Source of the DNA: Carboxylicivirga sediminis
Lineage (GTDB): Bacteria; Bacteroidota; Bacteroidia; Bacteroidales; Marinilabiliaceae
Length of the DNA stretch: 64,000 bases
Assembly (NCBI RefSeq): GCF_018156225.1
Contig: NZ_JAGTAR010000001.1
Coordinates: 310,001 to 374,000, forward strand
Reading direction: 5' to 3'
Shown piece by piece: positions 1-11,364 of the stretch. The position numbers and the translations under genes are program-made. The notes below the pieces were generated by a model, which did no database searches, was not told the origin of the DNA, and saw only the letters and a program-made list of their open reading frames with translations. The number at the start of each line of letters is the position of its first letter. Positions within the stretch are counted from its first letter, which is position 1.

Positions 1-411
1 CCCGACATCCTGGATATCGAAGACAACAACATCGATTCCTTTCAAATCTTCTACTGTTGGTTTCTTATGCTGACCATACAATGAAATAATGGGCAAAGCT
101 GTTTTGGCATCCACATTATTTTCAATAAGTTCACCTGCATCGGCTTTACCTCTAAAGCCATGCTCAGGGGCAAATATTTTCTTAACCAGAATACCTCTCG
201 CAAGCAGCGTATCTACAAGATGGCTCTTGCCAACCAAAGATGTATGATTGACCAATAGCGCAACATGCTTACCTTCTAATAAAGGCAGGTATTTCTCAAA
301 CTGCTCACATCCCAATCTTGATTTAGGTATATCATCTTTAACACTTAGCTTACATGAATAAGCAGAAATAAGACTAAAAACCAAAAGAGTAATCAAAATG
401 AAATTGCGCAT
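1..411 (-). CDS. NamZ-type exo-beta-N-acetylmuramidase (DUF1343), N-terminal part only
   Basis: Partial gene: 137 N-terminal codons are present, starting at an ATG at 411, and the frame stays open to the left edge. The protein opens with a basic residue and a hydrophobic stretch ending in AYSC, so it is probably exported and perhaps lipid-anchored, although this lipobox is not canonical. The segment PEHGFRG, followed by SLYG and VFDIQDVG, is characteristic of the DUF1343/NamZ family, whose founding member removes terminal N-acetylmuramic acid from peptidoglycan fragments. That points to cell-wall turnover or recycling in the periplasm. It follows the DUF3467 gene on the same strand but a terminator hairpin (438-459) lies between them, so it probably has its own promoter. 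The catalytic C-terminal part cannot be judged. Confidence 0.82.
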   Translation of the reverse strand, partial: MRNFILITLLVFSLISAYSCKLSVKDDIPKSRLGCEQFEKYLPLLEGKHVALLVNHTSLVGKSHLVDTLLARGILVKKIFAPEHGFRGKADAGELIENNVDAKTALPIISLYGQHKKPTVEDLKGIDVVVFDIQDVG

Positions 412-437
412 TGGATTTTTTTAGTAAAAATAAAAAA

Positions 438-459
438 AACGAAGCAGTGCTGCTTCGTT
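438..459 (-). terminator. Rho-independent terminator after the DUF3467 gene
   Basis: Near-perfect palindrome with core GAAGCAG/CTGCTTC extended by AAC/GTT. On the minus strand it is followed by a run of T residues (431-438). It lies 27 bases past the stop of the DUF3467 gene and upstream of the NamZ-like gene. Confidence 0.8.
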
Positions 460-485
460 CTTCCTAATTAATTAAATACATGCGG

Positions 486-806
486 TTATGCTTGTCCGGC
501 TGGTCCGAAGTTCATCGGCATCACAGGGCCCTGACCATTATTATCGGTATTCTTAATCGGACCGTGTAATGATTCGTACCGGGCAATATTATCCTTGAGT
601 GCGTTCATTAAACGTTTGGCATGTTCTGGTGTAACAATCACACGCGATTTCACCTGTGCTTTAGGTACGCCTGGCATGATACGCACGAAATCAATAACAA
701 ATTCAGCTGGTGAATGAGTAATTATCGCCAGATTTGAATAAGTACCCTGCGAAACCTCTTCGTTAAGCTCTATATTCAACTGATTCGGATTCTTTTTTTC
801 TTCCAT
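486..806 (-). CDS. DUF3467 domain protein
   Basis: A 106-residue cytosolic protein of the DUF3467 family, a small Bacteroidota/bacterial family of unknown function. Recognisable features are the N-terminal stretch LNIELNEEVSQGTYSNLAII, the FVIDFVRIMPGVPKAQVKSRVI core, and the helix HAKRLMNALKDNIARYE. The C-terminus is glycine/proline/methionine-rich and probably disordered. I place the start at the ATG at 806. A longer frame with a GTG at 836 would put the start inside the rpoC terminator stem-loop, which makes it unlikely. It is the first gene after rpoC, cut off from it by that terminator, so co-transcription with rpoBC would need read-through. Its location beside RNA polymerase genes hints at a link with gene expression, but nothing in the sequence proves it. 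Confidence 0.85.
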   Translation of the reverse strand: MEEKKNPNQLNIELNEEVSQGTYSNLAIITHSPAEFVIDFVRIMPGVPKAQVKSRVIVTPEHAKRLMNALKDNIARYESLHGPIKNTDNNGQGPVMPMNFGPAGQA

Positions 807-825
807 AGTTTTATTTTTTAAAAAA

Positions 826-850
826 GGGGAAGTCACAATTGTGCTTCCCC
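826..850 (-). terminator. Rho-independent terminator of the rpoBC transcript
   Basis: Stem GGGGAAG/CTTCCCC (826-832 with 844-850) with an 11-base loop. On the minus strand it is followed by six T residues. It lies 27 bases beyond the rpoC stop codon. Confidence 0.88.
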
Positions 851-876
851 TCTTCCTATTATCTCATAAAATTTGC

Positions 877-3800
877 TTACTCAACGTCTTCACTGGCAGT
901 TTGCTTGCTCACCAGGCTATCGTATTCTTCTTTCGAACCTACCACAACCTTTGTGAAATTACGCACACCTGTACCAGCTGGAATTAAGTGACCACAAATC
1001 ACATTTTCCTTCAATCCATCAAGTTGGTCTACTTTACCCTGGATAGCTGCTTCATTCAGTACTTTAGTTGTTTCCTGGAAGGAAGCTGCAGACATAAAGC
1101 TCTGTGTTTGAAGAGCTGCGCGTGTAATACCTTGCAGTACCTGGCTTGATGTTGCTGGAATAGCTTCACGAGCCGTTACTAATTTAAGGTCACGACGCTT
1201 AAGCTGTGAATTCTCATCACGTAAACGACGGGCGGTGATAATCATACCAGGCTTCAATGATGTTGAATCACCGGCATCTTCTACCACTTTTTTACCCCAA
1301 ATATTATCGTTTTCTTCCATGAATTCGATCTTATCCACAACCTGCTTTTCAAGGAACTTAGTGTCTCCCGGATCAGCAATATCAACCTTACGCATCATCT
1401 GACGCACAATGATTTCGAAGTGCTTATCGTTGATTTTCACACCCTGTAAACGGTATACATCCTGTACTTCGTTTACAATGTACTCCTGAACAGCAGTAGG
1501 CCCTTTGATACTTAAGATATCATTTGGCGTAGTTGCACCATCAGAAAGTGGTGTGCCGGCACGAACATAGTCATTTTCTTGTACCAGAATCTGTTTCGAA
1601 AGCGACACAAGGTATTTCTTAACATCACCAGCTTTGGTAGTTACGATTATTTCGCGGTTACCACGTTTAATTTTACCGAATGTTACCTCACCATCCACCT
1701 CAGAAACCACAGCCGGGTTACTTGGGTTACGGGCTTCGAATAACTCAGTTACACGTGGAAGACCACCGGTGATATCACCTGCTTTACCAACTGCACGAGG
1801 AATCTTAGCAAGAATCTGACCTTGAGCCACATCATCGCCTTCATCTACAGCCATGTGAGCACCTACAGGTAAGTTGTAGTTTTTCAACACTTCACCTTCA
1901 GGGCTGACCACACGTAAGCCGGCATTCTTCGTTTTATCCCTTGTTTCAGTAATTACTTTTTCGCGGAAACCAGTTTGTTCATCCGACTCCTCCTTGTAGG
2001 TAACACCATCGATCATATTTTCGAAAGCCACCTTACCTTTCTTCTCAGAGATAATCAGCGCGTTATATGGGTCCCACTCACAAATCACATCATCCTTCTT
2101 AATTTCAGCACCATTCTTAATGAAAAGTTTAGCACCATAAGGAATTGGATAAGTGGTTAAAGCAATATTGGTATTCTTGTCGATGATACGTAATTCTGCC
2201 AGACGGCCAATTACAATATCCACTTCATCTCCTTCTTCAGTCTTCGACGGTACTGTACGCAGTTCTTCAATTTCTGCAATACCATCGTATTTAGCAAGAA
2301 TTTTGTTCTCAGAAGTAATGTTACCTGCAGTACCCCCTACGTGGAAGGTACGTAGTGTCAACTGTGTACCCGGCTCACCAATTGACTGAGCAGCGATAAC
2401 ACCAACCGATTCACCTAACTGAACCATACGACCTGTTGCCAGGTTACGGCCATAACACTTAGCACATACACCTTTCTTAGACTCACAAGTCAGTACTGAA
2501 CGGATTTCAACTCGTTCGATTGGTGAATCGTTTACGATTCTGGCTTCACTCTCACCAAACTCTTGACCTGACTTAATAATCAGTTCTCCAGTATTTGGAT
2601 GATAAATATCGTGAACAGACACGCGTCCAAGAATACGCTCGTATAACGAAGCAACAATTTCTTCGTTGTTTTTAATATCTGTAGCAGTAAGACCACGCAA
2701 AGTTCCACAGTCTTCTTCTAAAATCACAACATCCTGTGATACGTCAACCAATCGACGAGTCAGGTAACCTGCATCCGCTGTTTTAAGAGCGGTATCCGCA
2801 AGACCCTTACGGGCACCGTGAGTAGAAATAAAGTACTCAAGTACAGACAGACCTTCTTTAAAGTTCGAAAGAATTGGGTTTTCGATAATCTGACCTCCTT
2901 CTGCACCAGCTTTTTGTGGCTTGGCCATCAGACCCCTCATACCAGATAACTGACGAATCTGCTCTTTAGAACCCCTCGCACCAGAATCAAGCATCATATA
3001 CACAGAGTTGAAACCTTGATTATCGGTACTAATCTGGTTCATCAATGTTTGTGTCAAGCGCGCATTAACATGCGTCCAAATATCGATGATCTGATTGTAA
3101 CGTTCATTGTTGGTAATGAAACCCATGTTATAGTTATTCATTACTTCAGCAGCCTCGTCGTAACCTTCCTGAACAAGCGTTTCTTTCTCAGCAGGAATAA
3201 TCACATCACCCAAGTTGAACGACAGTCCACCTTCGAATGCCATACGGTATCCAAGGTTTTTAATGTCATCAAGGAACGCAGCGGTACGTGGTGTTCCACA
3301 TACTTTATGCACGTCTCCAATAATATCACGTAAAGCTTTCTTAGTTAATACAGCATTGATATAACCTGCTTCGTTCGGTACAAATTCGTTGAAAAGAATT
3401 CGTCCAACGGTGGTTTCAATCATTTTTGTAACAACTTCACCTTCATCGTCAGTATCGAGCGTTTTAACTTTAACAATTGCATGTAAATCAACACGCTTTT
3501 CGTTAAAGGCAATCTTTGTCTCTTCAGGAGAATAAAATACTAAACCTTCACCTTTAGCACCTTCACGTGCTTTGGTCATATAGTACAGACCAAGAACCAT
3601 ATCCTGAGAAGGTACCGTAATAGGTGCACCGTTGGCAGGGTTTAGAATATTCTGTGAAGCCAGCATCAACATTTGTGCTTCCAAAATAGCAGCATTACCA
3701 AGTGGTAAGTGTACCGCCATCTGGTCACCGTCGAAGTCGGCGTTAAATGCCGCACAAGCTAATGGGTGTAACTGAATCGCTTTTCCTTCGATCAGTTTAG

Positions 3801-5151
3801 GCTGGAAAGCCTGGATACCCAAACGGTGAAGCGTAGGAGCACGGTTTAACAGTACGGGGTGTCCCTTCAATACATTTTCCAAGATATCCCAAACTACCGG
3901 ATCCTTACGATCAACAATCTTTTTGGCTGACTTAACCGTTTTTACTACTCCGCGCTCAATGAGCTTACGAATAACAAACGGCTTATAAAGTTCGGCTGCC
4001 ATATCCTTGGGCAGACCACACTCATGCATATTTAACTCAGGACCTACAACAATTACCGAACGAGCTGAATAGTCAACACGCTTACCGAGCAGGTTCTGAC
4101 GGAAACGTCCTTGCTTACCTTTCAAACTATCACTTAAAGACTTAAGTGGACGGTTTGAATCAGTTTTTACCGCATTTGATTTACGTGAGTTATCAAATAA
4201 CGAATCTACAGACTCCTGAAGCATACGTTTCTCATTACGCAAGATTACCTCAGGTGCCTTAATTTCGATTAGACGCTTCAAACGGTTATTACGGATAATA
4301 ACACGACGATATAAATCGTTCAGGTCAGAAGTAGCAAAACGACCACCATCCAAAGGTACAAGCGGACGCAATTCTGGCGGAATTACCGGCACAACCTTCA
4401 CAACCATCCACTCAGGACGGTTGATTCCTTGTGAATCACGGAACGACTCAACGACATTCAGACGCTTAAGCGCCTCGTTTTTACGCTGCTGAGAAGTTTC
4501 TGTATTCGCTTTATGACGTAAATCATACGATAATGAATCCAAATCGATGCGGCTCAATAGCATATGCAGTGCATCAGCACCCATTTTTGCAATGAACTTG
4601 TTTGGATCATCGTCATCTAAATGCTGATTTTCCTTTGGAAGCGTCTCCAGAATATCCAGATATTCTTCTTCAGTGAGGAAATCCATTTTATTGATGCCAT
4701 CTTCAGCCTTAATACCAGCATTTATTACCACATAACGCTCATAATAAATGATAGTATCTAGTTTCTTTGTTGGCAAGCCAAGCAGGTAACCAATTTTGTT
4801 TGGCAACGATTTGAAGTACCAAATATGAGCAACAGGCACCACCAGTGAAATGTGGCCCATACGCTCTCGACGTACTTTCTTCTCCGTTACCTCCACACCA
4901 CATCGGTCACACACGATTCCACGGTAACGAATACGTTTATATTTACCGCAATGACATTCATAATCCTTCACAGGACCGAAAATTCTTTCACAGAATAATC
5001 CGTCGCGTTCCGGCTTGTATGTACGGTAATTAATTGTTTCAGGCTTCAATACTTCACCACTTGACATCTCCAAAATTTCCTCAGGAGAAGCCAATCCAAT
5101 AGTGATTTTATTGAAGTTACTCTTTTGTTTCTGATCTCTTCTAAATGCCAT
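877..5151 (-). CDS. rpoC: DNA-directed RNA polymerase subunit beta prime
   Basis: The largest subunit of RNA polymerase, forming half of the active-site cleft; 1424 residues, normal for Bacteroidota. The N-terminal zinc-binding cysteines ([20 protein letters not shown]) lie at about residues 66-86. The catalytic magnesium motif NADFDGD is at about 469-475. The bridge-helix and trigger-loop regions follow ([36 protein letters not shown]), and the second zinc site [14 protein letters not shown] is in the C-terminal third. It starts with an ATG 79 bases after rpoB and is the last gene of the tuf-to-rpoC transcript, with a terminator right after it. A 9-bp stem hairpin lies in the rpoB-rpoC gap. 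No truncation or odd insertion is visible. Confidence 0.99.
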   Translation of the reverse strand: MAFRRDQKQKSNFNKITIGLASPEEILEMSSGEVLKPETINYRTYKPERDGLFCERIFGPVKDYECHCGKYKRIRYRGIVCDRCGVEVTEKKVRRERMGHISLVVPVAHIWYFKSLPNKIGYLLGLPTKKLDTIIYYERYVVINAGIKAEDGINKMDFLTEEEYLDILETLPKENQHLDDDDPNKFIAKMGADALHMLLSRIDLDSLSYDLRHKANTETSQQRKNEALKRLNVVESFRDSQGINRPEWMVVKVVPVIPPELRPLVPLDGGRFATSDLNDLYRRVIIRNNRLKRLIEIKAPEVILRNEKRMLQESVDSLFDNSRKSNAVKTDSNRPLKSLSDSLKGKQGRFRQNLLGKRVDYSARSVIVVGPELNMHECGLPKDMAAELYKPFVIRKLIERGVVKTVKSAKKIVDRKDPVVWDILENVLKGHPVLLNRAPTLHRLGIQAFQPKLIEGKAIQLHPLACAAFNADFDGDQMAVHLPLGNAAILEAQMLMLASQNILNPANGAPITVPSQDMVLGLYYMTKAREGAKGEGLVFYSPEETKIAFNEKRVDLHAIVKVKTLDTDDEGEVVTKMIETTVGRILFNEFVPNEAGYINAVLTKKALRDIIGDVHKVCGTPRTAAFLDDIKNLGYRMAFEGGLSFNLGDVIIPAEKETLVQEGYDEAAEVMNNYNMGFITNNERYNQIIDIWTHVNARLTQTLMNQISTDNQGFNSVYMMLDSGARGSKEQIRQLSGMRGLMAKPQKAGAEGGQIIENPILSNFKEGLSVLEYFISTHGARKGLADTALKTADAGYLTRRLVDVSQDVVILEEDCGTLRGLTATDIKNNEEIVASLYERILGRVSVHDIYHPNTGELIIKSGQEFGESEARIVNDSPIERVEIRSVLTCESKKGVCAKCYGRNLATGRMVQLGESVGVIAAQSIGEPGTQLTLRTFHVGGTAGNITSENKILAKYDGIAEIEELRTVPSKTEEGDEVDIVIGRLAELRIIDKNTNIALTTYPIPYGAKLFIKNGAEIKKDDVICEWDPYNALIISEKKGKVAFENMIDGVTYKEESDEQTGFREKVITETRDKTKNAGLRVVSPEGEVLKNYNLPVGAHMAVDEGDDVAQGQILAKIPRAVGKAGDITGGLPRVTELFEARNPSNPAVVSEVDGEVTFGKIKRGNREIIVTTKAGDVKKYLVSLSKQILVQENDYVRAGTPLSDGATTPNDILSIKGPTAVQEYIVNEVQDVYRLQGVKINDKHFEIIVRQMMRKVDIADPGDTKFLEKQVVDKIEFMEENDNIWGKKVVEDAGDSTSLKPGMIITARRLRDENSQLKRRDLKLVTAREAIPATSSQVLQGITRAALQTQSFMSAASFQETTKVLNEAAIQGKVDQLDGLKENVICGHLIPAGTGVRNFTKVVVGSKEEYDSLVSKQTASEDVE

Positions 5152-5192
5152 ATAGCGTAGAGTATTATTGTAAATTATATAATATGGTTATC

Positions 5193-5219
5193 AAGAGAGT
5201 AACACGAGGCTACTCTCTT
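5193..5219 (-). other. Hairpin in the rpoB-rpoC intergenic space
   Basis: Perfect 9-bp stem AAGAGAGTA/TACTCTCTT with a 9-base loop. There is no T run after it on the minus strand, so it is more likely an RNA processing or stability element than a terminator. Confidence 0.5.
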
Positions 5220-5230
5220 CGATCAGACTA

Positions 5231-8200
5231 TTATTCTAGGGTCACACTTAGTCCAAGACCTCTCATCTCATGCAACAATACATTTAAAGACTCAGGGATA
5301 CCAGGCTGTGGCAGACCATCTCCTTTAACAATTGCTTCATAAGCTTTGGCTCGACCAATTACATCATCAGACTTAACTGTCAAGATCTCCTGAAGGATAT
5401 TAGCTGCACCGAATGCTTCCAGTGCCCATACCTCCATCTCACCAAAACGCTGACCTCCAAACTGTGCTTTACCACCTAATGGTTGCTGAGTAATCAGTGA
5501 GTAAGGACCAATTGAACGCGCGTGCATCTTATCTTCAACCATGTGGCCCAGTTTAAGCATATAAATCACACCAACAGTTGCAGGCTGGTGGAAACGCTCT
5601 CCTGTACCTCCATCATAAAGATAAGTACGTCCATACCTTGGAACACCGGCATCGTCCGTCCATTTGTTCAGGTCATCCATCTTAGCACCATCAAAAATAG
5701 GTGTGGCAAATTTCACTCCTAGATTCAAGCCTGCCCAACCAAGAACTGTTTCATAAATCTGTCCAAGGTTCATCCTTGATGGTACCCCAAGTGGGTTCAA
5801 TACGATATCTACAGGTGTTCCGTCTTCCAGGAACGGCATATCTTCAGCACGAACAATACGTGATACAATACCTTTGTTACCGTGACGACCCGCCATCTTA
5901 TCACCTACTGTAATCTTACGTTTCTTGGCGATATATACTTTGGCAAGCTGCACAATACCAGCTGGAAGTTCATCACCAATCGTCACATTGTACTTCTGGC
6001 GCTTTTCTTTCGCTTCCAACTCTTTATATTTCATCCTATAGTTATGGATAACTTTTGCAATAAGTTCATTCTTATCGTTATCTGTTGTCCACTTGTTAGG
6101 ATTTACATTGATATAATCAATATCATTCAGAATCTTCTGAGTAAACTTCGTTCCTTTCGACACTACGTCTACATCATAATAGTCTTTAACTCCTTGCGAA
6201 GTTTTACCATTAACCTGTGTAAACAATTTGTCTACCAAACGTCCCTTCAATTCCTCAGTTGCCCTGATGAAATCCTCATCTATTTTGGCTATCTGACTCT
6301 TTTCTGAAGTTCTTGATTTACGATCCTTAACGATTCTAGAGAATAATTTCTTATCAATTACAACACCTTTCAATGAAGGCGAGGCTTTCAATGAAGCGTC
6401 CTTCACATCACCTGCTTTCTCACCAAAAATGGCACGAAGCAGCTTCTCTTCAGGTGTAGGATCACTTTCTCCTTTAGGTGTAATCTTACCAATCAGAATA
6501 TCCCCAGGCTTGACATGAGCTCCAATACGAATCAAACCATTTTCGTCCAAATCCTTGGTAGCTTCTTCACTAACGTTAGGTATATCAGAAGTTAACTCTT
6601 CTAAACCACGCTTAGTATCACGCACTTCCAGTGAATACTCGTCAATGTGTACTGATGTAAATACATCGTCACGTACAACTTTTTCAGATATTACGATCGC
6701 ATCCTCAAAGTTATATCCCTTCCAAGGCATAAATGCCACTTTCAGGTTGCGACCTAAACCAAGCTCACCCTTCTGAGTTGAATAGCCTTCTGTCAAAATC
6801 ATACCTTCAGTCACACGGTCTCCCTTATGAACCAATGGCTTGATATCGATACAAGTATTCTGGTTGGTCTTCTGATATTTAACAATCGGATATCGTTTTG
6901 TCTCTCCTTCGAAGCTTACATAACGCTCGTCATCAGTAAGGTCATAACGGATTACAATCTCATCAGCATCAACGTACTCAACTACACCATCGCCTTCGGC
7001 AACAATATGTGTACGCGAATCCTGAATCAATTTTCCTTCCAAACCAGTTCCAACGATAGGTGATTCAGGACGCAACAATGGTACGGCCTGGCGCATCATG
7101 TTAGAACCCATCAATGCACGGTTCGCATCATCATGCTCAAGGAAAGGAATCAACGAAGCAGCTACAGAAGCAATTTGGTTAGGCGCAACATCCATCATGT
7201 GTACTTCGCCTGGCTCTACTACCGGAAAGTCACCTTCTTCACGTGCCTTAACACGATCATTGACGAAACGTCCATCTTCTTGCAATGGGGCGTTTGCCTG
7301 CGCAATAATTTTTGATTCTTCTTCCTCTGCTGTCAAGTATGAAACACCCTCATTCGACAAATCAACTTGTCCTTCAGTCACCTTACGGTATGGCGTTTCG
7401 ATAAAACCAAGATCATTAATCTTAGCATAAACACACAATGAAGAAATCAAACCAATGTTTGGTCCTTCAGGTGTTTCAATCGGACAAAGACGTCCGTAGT
7501 GTGTATAGTGAACGTCACGCACCTCGAAACCGGCTCTTTCACGTGAAAGACCACCTGGTCCAAGCGCTGACATACGTCTTTTGTGAGTAATCTCAGCCAA
7601 TGGGTTAGTTTGATCCATGAACTGAGACAGTGCGTTTGTACCAAAGAAACTGTTGATAACAGAAGAAAGTGTCTTGCTATTAATCAGGTCAATTGGCGTA
7701 AACACTTCGTTGTCACGCACATTCATTCGCTCACGAATTGTACGTGCCATACGAGCTAAACCAACACCGAATTGATTAGCCATTTGTTCACCAACGGTTC
7801 TTACACGACGGTTACTTAAGTGGTCAATATCATCAACGTCAGTTTTTGAATTGATCAACTGAATCAGGTGTTTGATAATAGCAATGATATCATCGCGTGT
7901 CAACACTTTAGTTTCCCAATCCGTACTTAGGTTCAGTTTTTTATTTAATCGATAGCGTCCTACTTCTCCTAAATCATAACGCTTGTCAGAGAAGAATAAC
8001 TTATCAATTACGTCGCGTGCTGTTGCCTCATCAGGTGGCTCAGCATTACGTAGCTGTCGATAGATGTGAACAACCGCTTCTTTTTCGGAGTTACATGGGT
8101 CCTTTTGAAGCGTATTGTAGATGATGGCAAAATCAGAAAGGTTTTGATTCTCCTTATGGAGTAAAATTGTTTTTGCTCCGGAGTCAATAATTTCGTCTAC

Positions 8201-9040
8201 GTGTTCATCAGTAATAACGGTTTCACGATCGATAATCACTTCGTTACGTTCGATCGATACAACTTCACCTGTATCCTCATCTACAAAATCCTCTATCCAA
8301 CTTTTAAGAACACGAGCTGCCAGCTTACGGCCAACAACTTTTTTAAGACTCGCCTTATTAACTTTAATTTCGTCTGCCAAATCGAATATTTCAAGGATGT
8401 CTTTATCTCCTTCGTATCCGATGGCTCTTAACAGTGTTGTTACAGGTAGTTTCTTTTTCCTGTCGATGTAGGCATACATCACACTGTTGATATCGGTTGC
8501 AAACTCAATCCATGACCCTTTGAAAGGGATTATTCGTGCAGAGTATAACTTTGTACCATTAGCGTGTACACTTTGGCCGAAGAAAACACCAGGCGAACGG
8601 TGTAACTGGCTAACAACAACACGCTCAGCTCCATTAATAATGAAGCTACCCTTATCGGTCATATAAGGGATAGTTCCCAAGTAAACATCTTGTACCACAG
8701 TATCGAAATCCTCATGCTCAGGATCCGTACAGTACAACTTTAACTTGGCTTTAAGAGGTACACTGTAGGTTAAACCTCTTTCAATGCACTCAGGGATGGT
8801 GTAACGAGCAGGGTCAATCGAGAAATCAAGAAACTCAAGAACAAAATTGTTTCTTGTGTCGGTAATCGGAAAATTCTCGTTGAATACCTGGTACAACCCC
8901 TCCTTTGTCCGCTCTTCAGGGGTAGTACCCATCTGAAAAAATTCGCGGAAAGATTTTAATTGAACCTCCAGTAAATCAGGATAATTCAACCTGTTCTGGA
9001 TGGAAGCAAAACTAATCCTTTCTGTAGTATTTGGAGTCAT
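5231..9040 (-). CDS. rpoB: DNA-directed RNA polymerase subunit beta
   Basis: Second-largest RNA polymerase subunit, 1269 residues, typical length for the phylum. The rifampicin-binding region reads [18 protein letters not shown] and then SALGPGG, near residues 470-510; the positions matching E. coli D516, H526 and S531 are all wild type, so the sequence predicts no classical rifampicin resistance. Other family landmarks are [27 protein letters not shown] and the C-terminal [20 protein letters not shown] clamp segment. It begins at an ATG 100 bases after rplL. That gap contains a strong terminator-like hairpin (9084-9117), which probably lets only part of the ribosomal-protein transcription through into rpoBC. 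It precedes rpoC on the same strand. Confidence 0.99.
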   Translation of the reverse strand: MTPNTTERISFASIQNRLNYPDLLEVQLKSFREFFQMGTTPEERTKEGLYQVFNENFPITDTRNNFVLEFLDFSIDPARYTIPECIERGLTYSVPLKAKLKLYCTDPEHEDFDTVVQDVYLGTIPYMTDKGSFIINGAERVVVSQLHRSPGVFFGQSVHANGTKLYSARIIPFKGSWIEFATDINSVMYAYIDRKKKLPVTTLLRAIGYEGDKDILEIFDLADEIKVNKASLKKVVGRKLAARVLKSWIEDFVDEDTGEVVSIERNEVIIDRETVITDEHVDEIIDSGAKTILLHKENQNLSDFAIIYNTLQKDPCNSEKEAVVHIYRQLRNAEPPDEATARDVIDKLFFSDKRYDLGEVGRYRLNKKLNLSTDWETKVLTRDDIIAIIKHLIQLINSKTDVDDIDHLSNRRVRTVGEQMANQFGVGLARMARTIRERMNVRDNEVFTPIDLINSKTLSSVINSFFGTNALSQFMDQTNPLAEITHKRRMSALGPGGLSRERAGFEVRDVHYTHYGRLCPIETPEGPNIGLISSLCVYAKINDLGFIETPYRKVTEGQVDLSNEGVSYLTAEEEESKIIAQANAPLQEDGRFVNDRVKAREEGDFPVVEPGEVHMMDVAPNQIASVAASLIPFLEHDDANRALMGSNMMRQAVPLLRPESPIVGTGLEGKLIQDSRTHIVAEGDGVVEYVDADEIVIRYDLTDDERYVSFEGETKRYPIVKYQKTNQNTCIDIKPLVHKGDRVTEGMILTEGYSTQKGELGLGRNLKVAFMPWKGYNFEDAIVISEKVVRDDVFTSVHIDEYSLEVRDTKRGLEELTSDIPNVSEEATKDLDENGLIRIGAHVKPGDILIGKITPKGESDPTPEEKLLRAIFGEKAGDVKDASLKASPSLKGVVIDKKLFSRIVKDRKSRTSEKSQIAKIDEDFIRATEELKGRLVDKLFTQVNGKTSQGVKDYYDVDVVSKGTKFTQKILNDIDYINVNPNKWTTDNDKNELIAKVIHNYRMKYKELEAKEKRQKYNVTIGDELPAGIVQLAKVYIAKKRKITVGDKMAGRHGNKGIVSRIVRAEDMPFLEDGTPVDIVLNPLGVPSRMNLGQIYETVLGWAGLNLGVKFATPIFDGAKMDDLNKWTDDAGVPRYGRTYLYDGGTGERFHQPATVGVIYMLKLGHMVEDKMHARSIGPYSLITQQPLGGKAQFGGQRFGEMEVWALEAFGAANILQEILTVKSDDVIGRAKAYEAIVKGDGLPQPGIPESLNVLLHEMRGLGLSVTLE

Positions 9041-9078
9041 CTATCAACTAATTTATTGAACCTAAAATATAAAAGCAC

Positions 9079-9117
9079 AAAAAGGTTTAGGAGTCAGCTT
9101 CCGCTGATTCCTAAACC
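9079..9117 (-). terminator. Attenuator/terminator hairpin between rplL and rpoB
   Basis: Stem GGTTTAGGAGTCAGC (9084-9098) pairs with GCTGATTCCTAAACC (9103-9117), broken only by one non-canonical position. The RNA loop read on the minus strand is GGAA, a GNRA-type tetraloop, and five T residues follow. It sits just past rplL, 39 bases before rpoB. A partial terminator at this place is known in E. coli, where it lowers rpoBC expression relative to L7/L12; the same role here is inference. Confidence 0.82.
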
Positions 9118-9140
9118 GGATATCCTATATAGGACCAAAA

Positions 9141-9518
9141 TTACTTAAGTTCAACTTCTGCTCCCGCTTCTTCTAACTGAGATTTTAATGCTTCAGCTTC
9201 TTCTTTAGTAACTTTCTCCTTCAATGGAGCTGGAGCTTTGTCAACTAATTCTTTAGCTTCTTTAAGACCAACGCCAGTCATTTCTTTCACTAACTTAACG
9301 ATAGCTAATTTAGAACCACCAGCAGCTTTCAAAATTACGTCGAATTCTGTTTGCTCAGCAGCACCACCAGCTTCGCCACCAGCAGCAGGACCTGCAACAG
9401 CTACAGCTGCGGCAGCAGGTTCGATACCATACTCTTCTTTTAATACTTCAGCAAGTTCGTTAACTTCTTTAACAGTTAAATTTACTAACTCTTCAGCAAG
9501 CTTCTTGATATCAGCCAT
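9141..9518 (-). CDS. rplL: 50S ribosomal protein L7/L12
   Basis: 125-residue stalk protein of the large ribosomal subunit, present in several copies per ribosome and needed to recruit translation GTPases such as the EF-Tu encoded upstream. The N-terminal dimerisation helices (residues 1-30) are followed by an Ala/Gly-rich hinge (about 34-52) and the globular C-terminal domain with [20 protein letters not shown]. It starts at an ATG 33 bases after rplJ, which encodes its L10 anchor. A terminator-like hairpin follows the gene and separates it from rpoB. Length and domain order are normal. Confidence 0.99.
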   Translation of the reverse strand: MADIKKLAEELVNLTVKEVNELAEVLKEEYGIEPAAAAVAVAGPAAGGEAGGAAEQTEFDVILKAAGGSKLAIVKLVKEMTGVGLKEAKELVDKAPAPLKEKVTKEEAEALKSQLEEAGAEVELK

Positions 9519-9551
9519 TTTTCTATTTATTAAATATTGTTTGTACTTTTA

Positions 9552-10070
9552 TTATTCTTTTTCTGCTAAGGTTTGTAATAAACCATGTATTGTTGAACCT
9601 CCTGATTGAAGCGCAGAAACAACATTCTTCATTGGAGACTGTAGTAATCCGATTACATCGCCAAGTAACTCGTCCTTAGACTTAATGTTACATAATGCCT
9701 CAAGTTGGTCAGCACCTACGTAAAGTGATTCCTCTACATACGCACCTTTTAAGCTTGGTTTCTCTTTTCCTTTAGAGAATTCCTTAATCAACTTGGCAGG
9801 AACGTTACCAGTGTTCGAAAACATGATAGCGGTTGTTCCTTTTAATGTTTCATAAAGCTCTTCGTACTCGCCCTCGTGTTGCTCCAAAGCTTTCTTGAAA
9901 ATGGTATTTTTTACCATGACCATCTTCACTTCTTTGCTGAAGCACTCGCGACGTAACTTACTACTATTTTCAGCATTCAAACCACCTGCTTCAGTCACAT
10001 AAAAGTGGCTGTACTCGTTTAAGTTTGAAAGCAATTCGTTGACTAATGTACTTTTATCTTCTTTTCTCAT
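9552..10070 (-). CDS. rplJ: 50S ribosomal protein L10
   Basis: 172-residue base of the ribosomal stalk that binds 23S rRNA and carries L7/L12 dimers on its C-terminal helix. The N-terminus MRKEDKSTLVNELLSNLNEY and the stretch VKNTIFKKALEQHEGE match L10; the C-terminal helix PMKNVVSALQSGGSTIHGLL is followed by a short tail. It lies 28 bases after rplA and 33 bases before rplL, inside the ribosomal-protein part of the operon. In many bacteria L10 represses its own mRNA through a leader structure, but the upstream gap here is too short to show such a leader. Confidence 0.98.
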   Translation of the reverse strand: MRKEDKSTLVNELLSNLNEYSHFYVTEAGGLNAENSSKLRRECFSKEVKMVMVKNTIFKKALEQHEGEYEELYETLKGTTAIMFSNTGNVPAKLIKEFSKGKEKPSLKGAYVEESLYVGADQLEALCNIKSKDELLGDVIGLLQSPMKNVVSALQSGGSTIHGLLQTLAEKE

Positions 10071-10098
10071 GATTCCTTTGTTCTTTAAAAGTTAAACA

Positions 10099-10794
10099 TT
10101 AAGCATCAACCGACTTAGGTTCGATGCGAATACCAGGACTCATGGTACTAGAAAGACTAATACTTTTTACGTAAGTTCCTTTAGCAGCTGAAGGCTTAAG
10201 CTTCATAATAGTGCTCATAAATTCCTTTACGTTGTCAACAATCTTATCTTCAGTAAATGATACTTTACCGATTGAGGTATGAACAATACCGTAGCGATCC
10301 ACTTTAAAGTCAATCTTACCAGCCTTAACTTCGTTAACAGCTTTAGCGATGTCCATAGTTACAGTACCACTCTTTGGGTTTGGCATCAAACCACGAGGAC
10401 CTAATATACGTCCAAGAGCACCTACTTTAGCCATCACGCTAGGCATTGTTATGATCACGTCTACATCAGTCCAACCGCCTTTGATTTTCTCGATGTATTC
10501 GTCCAATCCAACATGATCCGCACCTGCAGCTTTAGCCTCTTCTTCCTTGTCAGGAGTACACATTACTAGAACGCGTGTTTCCTTACCAGTTCCATGAGGT
10601 AAAGTTACAACCCCTCTAACCATTTGATTTGCTTTACGAGGGTCAACTCCTAAACGCACATCAACATCCACAGAGGCATCAAATTTGGTAGTGGTGATTT
10701 CCTTTACCAATTTTGCTGCATCCTCAAGAGAATATTGCTTTGAGGTGTCGAATTTTTCTAACGCTAACTTTTTATTTTTTGTTAGTTTTGTCAT
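10099..10794 (-). CDS. rplA: 50S ribosomal protein L1
   Basis: 231-residue protein of the L1 stalk, which contacts the tRNA leaving the E site. Typical motifs are [33 protein letters not shown], and [18 protein letters not shown]. It starts at an ATG 19 bases after rplK and ends 28 bases before rplJ. L1 is a classical translational repressor of the L11-L1 mRNA in other bacteria; palindromic sequence in the nusG-rplK gap (11326-11338) could be such a target, but this is only a suggestion. Confidence 0.99.
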   Translation of the reverse strand: MTKLTKNKKLALEKFDTSKQYSLEDAAKLVKEITTTKFDASVDVDVRLGVDPRKANQMVRGVVTLPHGTGKETRVLVMCTPDKEEEAKAAGADHVGLDEYIEKIKGGWTDVDVIITMPSVMAKVGALGRILGPRGLMPNPKSGTVTMDIAKAVNEVKAGKIDFKVDRYGIVHTSIGKVSFTEDKIVDNVKEFMSTIMKLKPSAAKGTYVKSISLSSTMSPGIRIEPKSVDA

Positions 10795-10813
10795 TTTCGC
10801 AAAAAGGTCTTAA

Positions 10814-11257
10814 TTAGTTACTACCAGGGAATTCTCCACTTACGGTTACTCCCATACTTCGGGCGGTACCGGCGATCATCCTCATTGCAGATTCTACTGT
10901 AAAACAATTCAAGTCAGCCATCTTGTCTTCAGCAATTGTTCTTACCTGTTCCCAGGTTACAGAACCAACTTTCTTACGGTTAGGTTCTGGTGAACCACCT
11001 TTAAGTTTAGCTGCTTCCATAATTTGAACGGCTGCCGGAGGTGTTTTAATGACAAAGTCAAATGACTTATCTTTGTACACCGAGATGACCACAGGTAAAA
11101 CTTTTCCAGCTTTTTCCTGTGTTCTGGCATTGAATTGCTTACAGAATTCCATAATGTTCACCCCTTTAGCACCTAAAGCTGGTCCTACCGGAGGCGAAGG
11201 ATTTGCTGCACCACCTTTGATCTGAAGTTTGATAAAGGTTTCTACTTCTTTAGCCAT
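10814..11257 (-). CDS. rplK: 50S ribosomal protein L11
   Basis: 147-residue protein of the GTPase-associated centre, needed for factor binding and for the stringent response. The N-terminal domain holds the proline-rich switch [20 protein letters not shown]; the C-terminal rRNA-binding domain has [18 protein letters not shown] and [10 protein letters not shown]. Length is normal. It is preceded by nusG with a 107-base gap, the longest inside this ribosomal block, and followed by rplA after 19 bases. Confidence 0.99.
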   Translation of the reverse strand: MAKEVETFIKLQIKGGAANPSPPVGPALGAKGVNIMEFCKQFNARTQEKAGKVLPVVISVYKDKSFDFVIKTPPAAVQIMEAAKLKGGSPEPNRKKVGSVTWEQVRTIAEDKMADLNCFTVESAMRMIAGTARSMGVTVSGEFPGSN

Positions 11258-11325
11258 TGTAGCAATTCGTATTTATTAATAAATATATAGTTTAGAGGTA
11301 TAAAAAGTATTGCACTTGTAGATGC

Positions 11326-11338
11326 AAACGTTACGTTT
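11326..11338 (-). other. Palindrome in the nusG-rplK gap
   Basis: AAACG, TTA, CGTTT: a short stem-loop on either strand. On the minus strand it is followed by a TGCA-8 bases-TGCA pair and then a TTTTTATA stretch. It may be a leader structure for L1-type autoregulation or a weak attenuator; only the symmetry is certain. Confidence 0.3.
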
Positions 11339-11364
11339 ACATGGAAGCCATTACTACTAAGTCA

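Noticed and set aside
807-836. Longer DUF3467 frame starting at a GTG at 836
   Set aside because: The extension lies within the rpoC terminator hairpin and its T run; the ATG at 806 fits the family start.
5231-9040. Rifampicin-resistance substitutions in rpoB
   Set aside because: The key residues Asp, His and Ser in the cluster are all wild type.
9238-9609. Plus-strand open frame opposite rplL
   Set aside because: Low-complexity reverse complement of the Ala-rich hinge; a shadow of rplL.
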